A DNA stretch of 64,000 nt from Orientallactaga sibirica (lineage: Eukaryota > Chordata > Mammalia > Rodentia > Dipodidae). This document shows, one piece after another, positions 34,772-45,179 of this stretch. The translations under genes were made by a program, and so were the position numbers. Location: assembly GCA_036365145.1 (NCBI GenBank), contig JAEOAD010000603.1, positions 1,178,001 through 1,242,000 of the forward strand. Direction: 5' to 3'. The notes under the pieces are model-generated. The model had not been told where the DNA came from and made no database searches. It saw only the letters and a program-made list of their open reading frames with translations. Every line of letters starts with the position of its first letter. The first letter of the stretch is position 1.

Positions 34772-35155
34772 TGTAGCAGACAGCTTCGGGTTCGCTGAGA
34801 TGAACTTCCAGACCAGGCACAGTTATGGAGGAAGGGATATTATTTATTGAAACTTACAGAGCCAGGGGAAGTTCCATAAAGGCAGGAAAAGCAGCCTGCC
34901 TTCCACAGGGCCAAGGAGAGAGAGAAAAACCAACCAGCTACCACAGCACACAGAGCAAAAACTACAGCCAAAAGGTCACACAGCACACTTCAGGAACTCC
35001 TGCTAGGCACATTTGCATATCTTTACAATGGAATCTCAAACCCACACCTTAAGACCAGCCCCCAGTGACATTGCCTCTAGCAAGGTGATTGCAGATGCAA
35101 ACTATAACTAATAAAATACTGAATATATTGGGGGACATCTATTCAAACTACCACA
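34772..35155 (-). repeat. 5' LTR of copy A
   Basis: 384 bp. In element orientation it contains an octamer ATGCAAAT (plus-strand 35011-35018) and the AATAAA-type signal near its 3' half (reverse of TTTATT, about 34842-34847). Confidence 0.9.
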
Positions 35156-35160
35156 ACCTA

Positions 35161-36015
35161 TATGTATTGTGTAATACTAATTTCAAAAACATGATCATTT
35201 CTGGGACTACATTGCATATACTAATCATCAAAGGACTCAACCAACTTCAGGTGATTTATTAAAATTTGTAATCCAGGGCATTGTGGCACACAGAGTTCAT
35301 GTCGAATGTAGCAATGGTACTAGACTTTGTAAATGGATCCATCTAGCAGTGGAACAACATTGCAAATGTAACAATAACTTTAAAATGAAAATATTTTCTA
35401 AGAACTATAGGGAAGGAATAGCATCACCTTTTAAATTTTGCAAAGCCTTAAGATTTTGTTATTTTAAATTGAAAATATCAGTTCCATAGTATTGCCTGCA
35501 CATTTCCAAAAGTTGACATTAATTAGGGTCTTGAAGACATTTCTTCATTGACAGTTTTGAACTTTTTGTTAACCATGACATTTAATTTCATGAATATAAA
35601 GCAATATAAAATAATTTTCTTTTTAAAGAATTAATGAATTTTATCATTTCCCTTTAAAATTTGTATTAATAATGGTTACTTTTTATATCAAACTTTTGTT
35701 CAATGTCATTCTCTAATAAAAGACATCAAATTTTAAGAACTATGTTTTATTTTTATTGTTTCAAGAGAATATTAGTAGACACGAGAATCTATACATTAAA
35801 ATGATTTAACACTTGAAAAAAGTCAATGTTGAATACAAATGCTTATCATTTGCATTTTTTTATTAGAGCAAATTTTATACATGCAGAGTCAAATAAAATT
35901 TACAATTAGTGTCTGCATAGGGTAAAAAGCTAAAATAAATATTGACTTTGACAGAAAGTTTTGTTTTAAGTCAATTTATATATCAGTGAACTGAAACTTT
36001 TAAAATATCTGATAT
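35161..36015. other. AT-rich intergenic DNA
   Basis: No repeat or gene is recognised. A 68-codon frame at 35283-35489 has no recognisable domain. Confidence 0.4.
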
Positions 36016-36016
36016 G

Positions 36017-36185
36017 GAGCCGGGTGTGGTGGCGCACGCCTTTAATCCCAGCACTAGGGAGGCAGAGGTAGGAGGATCATTGTGAGTTCAAGGCCACCCT
36101 GAGAATACAGAGTGAAGTCCAGGTCAGCCCAAACTAGAGTAAGACCTTACCTTGAAAAACAAAAACAAACAAACAACAACAACAA

Positions 36186-36188
<3 letters not shown>
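36017..36188 (+). mobile_element. B1-type SINE
   Basis: 'GAGCCGGGTGTGGTGGCGCA' to a (CAAA)n(CAA)n tail leading into an AT repeat. Confidence 0.92.

Positions 36189-36238
<50 letters not shown>
36189..36238 (+). repeat. (AT)n microsatellite
   Basis: About 50 bp of perfect AT is appended to the B1 tail. Confidence 0.95.
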
Positions 36239-36239
<1 letters not shown>

Positions 36240-37500
36240 CTTAAAGGCATGATGAGCATTGTCATAGAAAATTCTACAGTTTGTATCTTCAGGGAGCTTT
36301 TAATCTACATCAGAACACCATGTGTAGCTAAAACTTAGAGATAAAAACAAAAGAAAGGAAAAATAGATGTTAGAATCTACGGTGCAGAGTATATGGAAAG
36401 GCAAGTAGTTTCTTTGTGTCTTATTGACACTTCTGATACAAAATATTAAGTCAGAAACAGCTAATATTTTATTAGATTCAAGCTGATATAATGTGTTTTA
36501 TGGCTGCAGTTTTTGTCATGAATGATTTAATGTTTTCTTAAACCAAGGAAGAATATGCTTGTAATGCCTATACTTAATTCTTTTGAAACTTATTTTTAAA
36601 AAGTTACTTGCAGTGCCATTTAAGTGACTATTGTAATGTAACAGTCACATAAATGTTTAATAATTCTTCATATAGTTGTTTAATTAAATCATAGCAATAG
36701 AATGAAAACACTAGGTAGGTATTTTTTTTTTTTTTTTTTTGCAAAGGCTAGGAAATTACTTCTATCAATTTTAGTTTTTTAGATTGTAGAAAAGAAGAGT
36801 AGCACTGCATAGTTTTAATAATGCCACCATGGTAAGGATCCGATGCCACCAGGATCTACATAATATATATAAAATAATAAGCTCAGTGGGTACTGTAGAC
36901 CATCCCATTCCATATAAAAACATTTTGCTAGCAAAGTTAATGGAAAATTCTTAGACTTCAAGAAAAATACCATATTTAGCACATGTTATGTGAGGTCTGC
37001 TAGATGGTAATCTTAGATATTGGCCTTCAAATTTTCTGGATTTTGTTGACTTTCACTGTTTATGAAAACAATTGAATTAGGATGTCAAATTGAAAGGGTG
37101 CCCTAGGAGATTATTGATGGATGAATTTTTAAACAGATGTACTGAATTGTTTTCTTTGCCCTAAGAGGGTATCTTAATTAGCTGAATATTTTTCATGCCA
37201 GTTCTCAAATCATCCATTTTGATTTCATAAAATAATCAACTGCAAGTTTCTTTCCTAAAAGTTATTCCTTCTAGACTACTCTATTTTGTTTTTTCCATTG
37301 TATCTCTGATAGCAAACAAATTAAGTCATTGTGTGGCTCCTATTATTTTATGGTGATAAATTATATAAAATTAATAAAATACTCCTCACAATAGTAGCAT
37401 TTTCTTATAAAGGAAGTTCATACTTTCTGCTATATCACCAATGATAGTTTTATTGTATCAATGCAAAATATGCCACACCAATACTCCAGTCTCCTATAAA
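36240..37500. other. AT-rich intergenic DNA
   Basis: No repeat or gene is recognised, apart from a T run at 36722-36740. Confidence 0.4.
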
Positions 37501-37527
37501 ATTAAAACTGATAAAATGGTAATCTTG

Positions 37528-37745
37528 CTAACAAAGTAAAATGAATGGAGTTATATTATTTGCAGGACAATTGATGGAACTGAGATTGGGTTGCACAAAA
37601 TACTCTAGAAACAGACAAAGAGATATATTTGTCTTATTTGTGGAATCCAGTGTGTGTGGGGAGGGGCAATACACAAAAGTAGTAGGGTTATGTTGGGAAG
37701 AAGAAAATGTTAGGAGGTAGAAAGTATGAGATAACATCATGGGGA
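37528..37745 (+). mobile_element. Old L1 3' end fragment
   Basis: 'GATGGAACTGAGATTGGGTTG...CTTATTTGTGGAATCCAGTG' follows the ORF2 terminus and start of 3' UTR of old mammalian L1s. It is short and diverged. Confidence 0.5.
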
Positions 37746-37897
37746 TGGAGAAAATATGATTAAAATGCTTTACATATATGTGTATAAATGTTATAATGAA
37801 GCCTATTATTTTATAACTTTTTTATGTTCTAGTCATAATTAAATATCTAAAGGATTCATTACGGCTACTCTTATAGACATCAAGAATGTAGGGAAGG

Positions 37898-38153
37898 GCG
37901 CTGGAGAGATGGCATAGCAATTAAGGCGCCTGCCTCCTAAGCCTAAGAACGCTCTAGTTCCAATCTCCAAGTCCCATGTTTAGCCAGATGCAAAGTGATG
38001 CAAGGGCGCAATGCCAGACTTGACCACAAGGGGACGCACACATCTGGATTTCATTCACAGCAGGTGAGAGGCTGCTGATGCACCCATCTCTATCTGTCTC
38101 CCTCTCCTCTCTCTCTCTCTCTGTCTCTCTCTGTGTTTCTCTCAATAAAAAAA
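37898..38153 (+). mobile_element. DIP-like SINE with perfect 15-bp target duplication
   Basis: AGAATGTAGGGAAGG is repeated at 37883-37897 and 38154-38168. It is of the long-middle subtype ('TTGACCACAAGGGGACGCAC'). Confidence 0.95.
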
Positions 38154-38298
38154 AGAATGTAGGGAAGGAACAGAAATGGCTGTAAGTTATATACTTAATT
38201 ACTTCCTTGAAAAAGGCCCTATAGCAGATGATCTACAGATTTTAACATAAGGAGCCATAATTTGGAAAGACCTTCATCCATTAAAAACTTACATGAAT

Positions 38299-38469
38299 GA
38301 GCCGGGCGTGGTGGCGCACGCCTTTAATCCCAGCACTCGGGAGGCAGAGGTAGGAGGATCGCCGAGAGTTCAAGGCCACCCTGAGACTACGTAGTTAATT
38401 CCAGGTCAGCCTGGGCCAGAGTGAGACCCTACCTCGAAAAACCAAAAAAAAAAAAAAAAAAAAAAAAAA
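38299..38469 (+). mobile_element. B1-type SINE, young
   Basis: It is close to consensus, with a long poly(A) and the target TTACATGAAT repeated at 38289-38298 and 38470-38479. Confidence 0.95.
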
Positions 38470-38601
38470 TTACATGAATAAGCCATAACTTTCCAAAACA
38501 GAGGTCCTTATCCTAAGTAATTCACTGGTAAACCGCAAATATTTGAGTTTGATATTTGAAGTGAAAATAATAATTTGTTCTAGATTACGCATGAGATACA
38601 G

Positions 38602-38991
38602 TATGGTAGTTTGAATATATGGCCCCCAATATATTCAATGTTTTATTACTTTATAGTTTGCATCTGTAATCACCTTCCTAGAGGCAATGTCACTGGGGGC
38701 TGGTCTGAAGGTGTAGGTGTGGGTTTGAGATTCCATTGTAAACATATGCAAATGTGCCTAGCAGGAGTTCCTGAAGTGTGCTGTGTGACCTTTTGGCTGT
38801 AGTTTTGCTCTGTGTGCTGTGGTGGCTGGTTGGCTTTTTCTCTCTCTGCTTGGCCCTGTGAAAGCAGGCTGCTTCTCCTGCCTTTATGGAATTTCCCCTG
38901 GATTTGTAAGCTTCAATAAATAATATCCCTTCCTCCATAACTGTGCCTGGTCTGGAAGTTCATCTCAGCGAACCTGAACCTGTCTGCTACA
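38602..38991 (+). repeat. 5' LTR of copy B
   Basis: It begins TATGGTAG; the canonical TG is mutated to TA, while the 3' LTR keeps TGTGGTAG. AATAAA is at 38915-38920 and the octamer at 38746-38753. Confidence 0.93.
38746..38753 (+). promoter_or_regulatory. Perfect octamer ATGCAAAT in the 5' LTR of copy B
   Basis: This is the consensus bound by POU-domain factors (OCT1, OCT4). The same 8-mer is conserved in all four LTRs of the two elements (also 40334-40341, and in reverse at 33411-33418 and 35011-35018). Binding is inferred, not shown. Confidence 0.5.
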
Positions 38992-39009
38992 GTAAAGTGG
39001 TACCGAGGA

Positions 39010-39303
39010 GTGTGGGGTGAGATGAAACTGACCTTGTGGATATTCGTCTTTTGGAACCTTTGTTTTGGAGGAATGGGCATGGACTTGGTGCTTGTGACTG
39101 AAGATGCCTTCTGGAGTGGTAAGCCAAGTTTTATGGAATATTCTGATGAGATTTTAAGAATGCTAAGTGCAGACAGTATTGAACTTCGAGGCTTGGCTTA
39201 TGAGCTTTCTAAGGAGAAGGAAAGAGTGCAGAGGACTTTGTTGGAACTGGGCTACTGTCATAAGGGATGGCTATGTTCTGCTATCCAGGCCCAGAAAGTT
39301 TGA
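39010..39303 (+). CDS. 97-codon ORF of the MaLR-like element (copy B)
   Basis: It is the same length as the copy A ORF, with no indels. It starts at the first ATG after the primer-binding-like site, 18 bases into the internal region. It opens with a hydrophobic stretch (residues 7-24, including 'WIFVFWNLCFGG'), followed by a charged, probably helical C-terminal half. Twelve residues differ from copy A, among them two changes to Cys (W to C and R to C). A stop follows directly after 'QAQKV' in both. No known domain is recognised. It could be a small protein of the element, a remnant of an ERVL leader or gag region, or a chance open frame. Confidence 0.35.
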   Translation: MWGEMKLTLWIFVFWNLCFGGMGMDLVLVTEDAFWSGKPSFMEYSDEILRMLSADSIELRGLAYELSKEKERVQRTLLELGYCHKGWLCSAIQAQKV

Positions 39304-39658
39304 TCAAAGTTAAATTTGTAATGGACTGATGTGCTTGGCTAAAGATATTGGACTGAGATTTTAAGATTTTAAGTTGGAAAACCTGAAGCAAGTTAAAAGT
39401 AGAGGCATTGAGACTGGTTTAGTTGCTATTGTCAACACATTAGCAATCTTAAGGAAGGTGGAAGAAAGGTGGCCTGAGGACTACTTTACATTAAAACAAT
39501 GGAGAGGATGCCTGAGGAAAGACTGTTAAAAATGCAAATTCTTCAAAAGAGCTGACTGGAGAATGAACCTGCTTTTCAAGGCTATGATTTATTTTGTCCC
39601 TGGATTAAGAATATGGCTATGTCCAGCACACCTGGTATTAGTTTTGGAAGCATGAAAA

Positions 39659-39970
39659 ATGTATGGAGTGGTCATGAATTGCACACAGTTCCAGGAGCTG
39701 CTGCTGAGATGTGGCATGAGGCAGGGCATGAAGACCCTCAGGAATAGGCTGAAAGAGCCTCTGAAAGATGGATCGTGGTTTGCATGGAGACCTGAAGATG
39801 TTTTGGATATACCAGGACTATGCAAGAACTCCCATGTAGTGCAGTGTTGGCCTGGGATCAAAGTTTTCCTTGGCAACTCTGCCCAGCTGGAGGGGTGGAA
39901 TTGGAAAACCTGGAGACTGTCAGTCTCTGGTTATATTGAACTTAAACTGCAGAAGTTTGATGGCTGCTGA
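39659..39970 (+). other. Second open frame (103 codons) in copy B internal region
   Basis: This frame is open only in copy B; the matching region of copy A (about 33780-34100, minus) does not hold an equivalent open frame. Trp- and Leu-rich, no recognised domain. It is probably chance. Confidence 0.25.
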
Positions 39971-40189
39971 TGGTGGCTGAGTTTGCATTGTTCTAGTCTC
40001 TCCTTGCTATGTCTTATACCAGTTAAAAATGTTTACTCTGTGCCTTTACATGTTGAAAGGATTTAACTTGTTTGATTTTACAGGACTCACTATCTTAAGT
40101 TGATCAAGATTCTGAGAACCTTCGAAATTGGACTGAATACAATTTACAACATGTGATAGTGATAAATCTATTGGGGGCCAGGGGCGGAA

Positions 40190-40577
40190 TGTGGTAGTTT
40201 GAATATATGGCCCCCAATATATTCAATGTTTTATTACTTTACAGTTTGCATCTGCAATCACCTTCCTAGAGGCAATGTCACTGGGGGCTGGTCTGAAGGT
40301 GTAGGTATGGGTTTGGGATTCCATTGTAAACATATGCAAATGTGCCTAGCAGGAGTTCCTGAAGTGTGCTGTGTGACCTTTTGGCTGTAGTTTTGCTCTG
40401 TGTGCTGTGGTGGCTGGTTGGCTTTTTCTCTCTGCTTGGCTCTGTGAAAGCAGGCTGCTTCTCCTGCCTTTATGGAACTTCCCCTGGATCTGTAAGCTTC
40501 AATAAGTAATATCCCTTCCTCCATAACTGTGCCTGGTCTGAAAGTTCATCTCAGCGAACCTGAAGCTGTCTGCTACA
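40190..40577 (+). repeat. 3' LTR of copy B
   Basis: It runs TGTGGTAG... to ...TGCTACA. The signal that reads AATAAA in the 5' LTR is retained as AATAAG here. Confidence 0.93.
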
Positions 40578-40719
40578 TACAGTATTTCCTAATTCATATG
40601 GTAGGATGTTAGACTTCACTTTTAATATAACAAAATTACTTTCATATTCAAAATGGATTCTAAATGCAACAGAAAATTATCAGAATTCACTAAAGTGTTG
40701 TTTCCAAATTACCTTTACA

Positions 40720-40887
40720 GCTTTTTTTTTTTTTTTTCACATTTCGGTTTTTCAAGGTAGGATCTCACTCTAGCCCAGGCTGACCTGAAATTCGCTACAT
40801 AATCTCAGGGTGGCCTTGAACTCGTGGCGATTCTCCTTCCTTTGCTCCTGAATGCTGGGATTAAAGGCGTGCACCACCACGCCCAGC
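40720..40887 (-). mobile_element. B1-type SINE
   Basis: Poly(T) then 'GGTTTTTCAAGGTAGGATCT', ending 'CACCACCACGCCCAGCT'. TACAGC is duplicated on both sides. Confidence 0.92.
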
Positions 40888-41129
40888 TACAGCCTATTTT
40901 TAATATTCAAATTTAATGTAATTTAGCATATAAACATGCTAAATAAGAAAATCTCATTTTATTTTTTCTTATATTAAAATATTAATTACATATAATAATG
41001 AACATCATTATATTTTCACAAATCTAGAACATGTGTCTTGATCATATTTTCATGACAATACAGCTTAAAGTATATTTAATAATAATAATGGTTATTTATG
41101 ATAAAAAAGCACAAAATTCCATCAAATCA

Positions 41130-41770
41130 AATATAAAGGAGAATTTCTTATACTTAGTGAAACAAAATGCATACAATACCCTTAGCTAATACCAAACTTA
41201 ATATTTGAAAAACTGGTAATATAGTTCCTCAGGTCAAATGTAAGTCAAGAATGTCTCCACAGGGTCTCAGAAGATTGTTCAGTGGGCAAAGGTACTTGCT
41301 TGCAAGAGTGCTGGTAAGAGTTTGATCTTCTCCAGTAACTAGTAAGCAAGATGCAATATGGCTCATGAAATTGGGACCACACTTCCTCTGTGACCATGGG
41401 AAGTGGAACTTGGACAATCAGAAATTGTTGACCAGCTATTTTAGTGCATCCATCCATAATGCAAGAGAGATGCTGTCACAAACACGGTAAAAAGAGAAAT
41501 TCTCACGTTGCATTTGTTCACTTAACATGCACACACTCTCTCTGTCATACACATGCATATATATAGATATAGATACAGAGATAGAGATAGATATATAGAT
41601 AGATAAATTCATTAATTAATTTAAAATGCAAGAATGTCTCTTTCACTACTCCTATTCAACATTGAAGTAGAAGTCATTGATAATGAAGCAAGACAAAATA
41701 CAATGAGTTTCAATTCAATAATTAAAGTAAGTGATCTATCAAGCTAATGATTATTTCTATCAAGAAATTC
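41130..41770 (+). mobile_element. Old L1 ORF2 (RT region) split by a B4
   Basis: 'CCTTAGCTAATACCAAACTT' (41180-41235) and 'CACTACTCCTATTCAACATT' (41645-41700) are consecutive parts of the L1 reverse-transcriptase palm region ('PIANIILNGEK... SPLLFNIVLE' in family terms). The intervening 41240-41620 is a B4-like insertion. Confidence 0.5.
41240..41620 (+). mobile_element. B4-like SINE with GATA-rich tail
   Basis: An ID-like head ('AGAAGATTGTTCAGTGGGCA') and a CACAC tail are followed by imperfect AGAT repeats (41563-41606). Confidence 0.5.
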
Positions 41771-42109
41771 TGGATGGAAAGAATTTTTATATATTATCTC
41801 CTCTATAAGACATTCTGGAAAAGACAAATATAGAGGACAACAGAAGATTAGTTGTCAAGTACTGAATGGATGTATTTCAAGTTCATGTGACAGAAATAGA
41901 CATATGTAGATGGGGAAAAGACTGCAGATTGGAAGCATGCTTATTCTACATGCTTTCTTATTCACTCTTCACTGGAGAATTATGCCTCTCATCAACCTCA
42001 TCTTCTGATCGATAAAATTAACTTATTTCCAGGAGTCAAATGTTCACAGAGAATCATGGAGATGGAACCCGATTCCCAATCACCAGTTTGGCAACATAGA
42101 TATTGTAGA

Positions 42110-42120
42110 AACAGAAAGAG

Positions 42121-42159
<39 letters not shown>

Positions 42160-42316
42160 TGAGAATGGGGATGCCAGGGCCTGTAGCCACTGCAATTGAA
42201 CTCAAGATGCATGTGCCATCATGTGCATCTGGCTTACATGGGACCTGGAGAATCAAACCTGGGTCCTTAGGCTTCACAGGCAAGTGCCTTAATTGTTAAG
42301 GCATTTCTCCAGCCCC
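42110..42316 (-). mobile_element. DIP-like SINE
   Basis: A GA run, 'GGGATGCCAGGGCCTGTAGC' and terminal 'AAGGCATTTCTCCAGCCCC'. Confidence 0.9.
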
Positions 42317-42334
42317 AGATGCCCTCTTGTATCA

Positions 42335-42530
42335 TGCTTCTGCCCTTTCTTCCTGAGACAGATCCTTTCACTGAACCTGGTTACATTAGATTAAAAAGCA
42401 GCCCTATTGATCTCATGTCTCTGCCCACCTTTAGCACTGGGATAGCAGGCATGCACAGCCATGTGTAGCTTTCAACATGGGTGCTAGCCATAGAGCTAAG
42501 GTCCTCATGCCAGCACAGCCTCAGTTTAAC
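42335..42530 (-). mobile_element. B4-like SINE, degraded
   Basis: 'CCTGAGACAGATCCTTTCAC...GCACTGGGATAGCAGGCATG...AGGTCCTCATGCCAGCACAG' is the antisense order of a B4. Confidence 0.55.
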
Positions 42531-42531
42531 C

Positions 42532-44425
42532 TTTTCTGTTTCTGAAAGTTTCTCATAATTATATCAATTGTATCCTTAATGGAGAATCTAAGAAGAAAAA
42601 TAACATGAGATTGGATACTATGCCCCAACTAGCTCACAGCTTGCAGATTGAAAATCTGTATGGATCATGAACTTGTATCATTTGAGTTTATCTCATTTTA
42701 GAGCATAGAGATTAAAAAATGTCCTGCTGACTCTAGTGGAGTTATGCCTTTGGACATATCATCATGTCTTCAGTATAGTCAGGACACAGATCTACTAACT
42801 TCCATCTGGAAATCACAGTTGCCAGTTAAAATCAGAAGATAGCTGACAAAAAATACTGGCTATAAACTATCGAGTATTCTCTCATGTTATTTGTAACTAA
42901 AATTCTCAATTTGTACCATAGAATTTTACTCTGTATGCTTTTATCTTTAAGCTACCTCAATTATAAAGTGAGTGAAAAATAATGTTGTAGAATATGATAC
43001 TTTCAAAGAAAATCATTTTTGTTAAGTGGAAATCATTTGAACAGTTATCATTTTTCATTTATAATTTTCAAATATGAACAAAGAGACATAATTATTATAT
43101 TCATAATCACAGTCCTCAGAATGGATATGTACTTAATTTATTTTTTCCAACAAAATTATTTTCTAGCATCTATTTTATATCTTAACATTGATAAAATCAA
43201 GGAGATATACAATTTTCACATTTTGTCTGCCACACTTTGATATTTTTTGCCTTAGTTTATAAGTAAAATTTGTTACTTAAGCTTGCAAAACTCATTGTTA
43301 ATCAAAATGATGTTGGCATACATATTGTTCCATTTCTATAGCATCAAGATTTACAGTTAGAAAGTCTATGTAAAATACAAAAAAGATTGCTAAGAAAGTT
43401 TCTTAAATGTTATCCAACAGATAATTGAAGTGTCTAGTCTTTTTTATTACTGCCAACTTAGACACTCAAACAAGCTACTTAGCAAACAAGGCTAATGCCA
43501 CATAGGTTAGGTAATTCATATTATAAGATTTCAAATTATTTTCTGTAATTATTGGCATAAAGATACTTCACATTCAGGACTGCATTTCTGCTTTCTTCAC
43601 TTTTGAAAATAGCTTCAGGAGGAAAGTGACTTGAGGCAGATAATGGCTTATGAACTAAACATGAGTTAAATTTGAACTGAACTTCTGGTTTCCTGGATTC
43701 TGATTCTTTTTAATAGCCCAAGGAACTTCAATTAACCCAACCCTCACAATCTAATCACATTCATTGTTTCAAATTGACACTCACTTTTATCTTTAATTCA
43801 TTAAACATTTTATAAGTTCCTATAATTGAATGTCCTCACAGATCCAAAGAAGCACATTGCAGAAAATGCTTTCTGGAAATGCTGCCACTTTACTTTCTAG
43901 TTTAGATAATTTAATATTTCTTTAATATGCTCCTGTTGGCTTGTTTTCTCTCTTTAGTTAATTGTCATTTGTGGAAACAGATATTGTTCTAGAACCCATT
44001 TGAAATTGTCATGTATCCCAACTTTCTTGTGAGACTTCTTAGCCTTCAGTTTGTACAGAATTACATTGGAGAACATCTCCATACAATATCAGGTATTCAA
44101 ATGATAGATATATTATATTTGAGGTGATGGAGGTGTCAAAGTTAATTGTCTCATATAATAAGGAAAATAAGAGTGGGAAAAAAGGAAGAACACAAAGATA
44201 TTTTTAAAAGAAGCACCATAATATCATAATTATTTGTTGCAGAGTATGTTAGGTCAGATTGCAGCATTCTATCCATCTAAGCTATGTACCTTACCACAGA
44301 CACTATTGTTGTTGTGTTTGCTATTGTCTCAGTCACCATCTTCATACTTGTAACCAGAAATATTTTACTTTTGTTTCTTCAAAATGCCCCAAGTCAATAT
44401 ACTTTCACCACAAAAGTATCTTTCT
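42532..44425. other. AT-rich intergenic DNA, apparently unique
   Basis: About 1.9 kb without a recognisable repeat or gene. It is stop-rich in all frames, the longest open stretch being 73 codons. Confidence 0.45.
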
Positions 44426-44427
44426 TG

Positions 44428-44618
44428 GGCTGGAGTGATTGCTAAGTGCCTGCAAAGCCAAAGGGCCCAGGTTTGATCCCCAGGACCCACATAAGCCAGA
44501 TGTACAAGGTGTTGCAAAGGTTTGGAGTTTGTTTGCAGTAGCTGGAGGCCCTGGTGCATACATTCTCTCTATATATCAGCCTTTTTTTCTCTCTCACTCT
44601 CACAAATAAATAATTTTT
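44428..44618 (+). mobile_element. DIP-like SINE
   Basis: 'GGGCTGGAGTGATTGCTAAG', 'TAAGCCAGATGTACAAGGTG' and 'GCTGGAGGCCCTGGTGC'. Confidence 0.88.
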
Positions 44619-44799
44619 TTTTTTTGCTTCACTGAGTACTTATTGAAAGAAAGTAGACAAAATTAAAAACTATATATCTATCAAGGCACTTAAATGTGGA
44701 TGTAGCTCAGTATTATGGCATTTCCTAGCATATGTGATGCTCTGAGATGGTTACCCAGATCTGAAAATTTAAAAAATGGGAGGGATGCATAAAAACCAT

Positions 44800-45140
44800 A
44801 ATAGATATGGCTCATTGGATAAAGATGTTTTCTTGTATGGCTGCTAGTCAGAGTTCAGTTCCATAGCATCCATGTAAAGCTGGATGCAGTGGCACAAGGA
44901 TATTTGGTATACTGATATACCAACAGAAATGCGTGCCAGAGCCATGAGAACCCACAATCTTTCAGGAAAGAATGGTACACAAGCAATTGCAAAACCAAGA
45001 GAGACTCTGTCTCAAAGGAAGGAGAGGAAAACTGCCCTAAGGTTGTCCTTGGATGTCCACATGTGCACCTTGGCAGAGATGCTCATACACTTTCATACAT
45101 ATGTGAGCGCACACACACACACACACACACATCATAAAAA
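44800..45140 (+). mobile_element. B4-like SINE with CA tail
   Basis: An ID-like head near 44805, 'CTGGATGCAGTGGCACAAGG', 'GAGAGACTCTGTCTCAAAGG', 'TTGTCCTTGGATGTCCACAT' and a CA run (45110-45130). Confidence 0.7.
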
Positions 45141-45179
45141 AATAGAAAGAGCAATACATTCCATTAGAAGGTCAAAAAT

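Larger units (their letters stand above)
33162..35155 (-). mobile_element. Complete non-autonomous MaLR/ERVL-like element, copy A
   Basis: Two 384-bp LTRs (33162-33545 and 34772-35155) flank a 1226-bp internal region. In element orientation the LTRs begin TGTGGTAGTTTGAATAGAT-like sequence and end TACA. The insertion is bounded by a perfect 5-bp duplication, ACCTA (33157-33161 and 35156-35160), the size typical of ERVL/MaLR. The internal region starts 'GTAAAGTGGTACCGAGGAGT' and ends in a G-rich tract before the 3' LTR. There is no gag, pro or pol, so mobilisation would need another element's proteins. By eye the two LTRs differ at about 19 of 384 positions. Confidence 0.92.
38602..40577 (+). 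mobile_element. Complete non-autonomous MaLR/ERVL-like element, copy B
   Basis: LTRs of 390 bp (38602-38991) and 388 bp (40190-40577) enclose a 1198-bp internal region. A perfect 5-bp duplication, TACAG, lies at 38597-38601 and 40578-40582. The LTRs differ at about 11 positions plus one 2-bp CT indel, so this copy is younger than copy A (33162-35155), which is of the same family but opposite orientation. A TGGTACCGAGGAGTG site just inside the 5' LTR resembles the leucine-tRNA-type primer site of ERVL/MaLR elements. 'GGGGGCCAGGGGCGG' precedes the 3' LTR as a polypurine-like tract. No gag or pol is present. Confidence 0.93.

Noticed and set aside
33162..40577. A single element or inverted duplication explaining both LTR copies
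   Set aside because: The target duplications differ (ACCTA versus TACAG) and the LTR ages differ, so the two insertions are independent.
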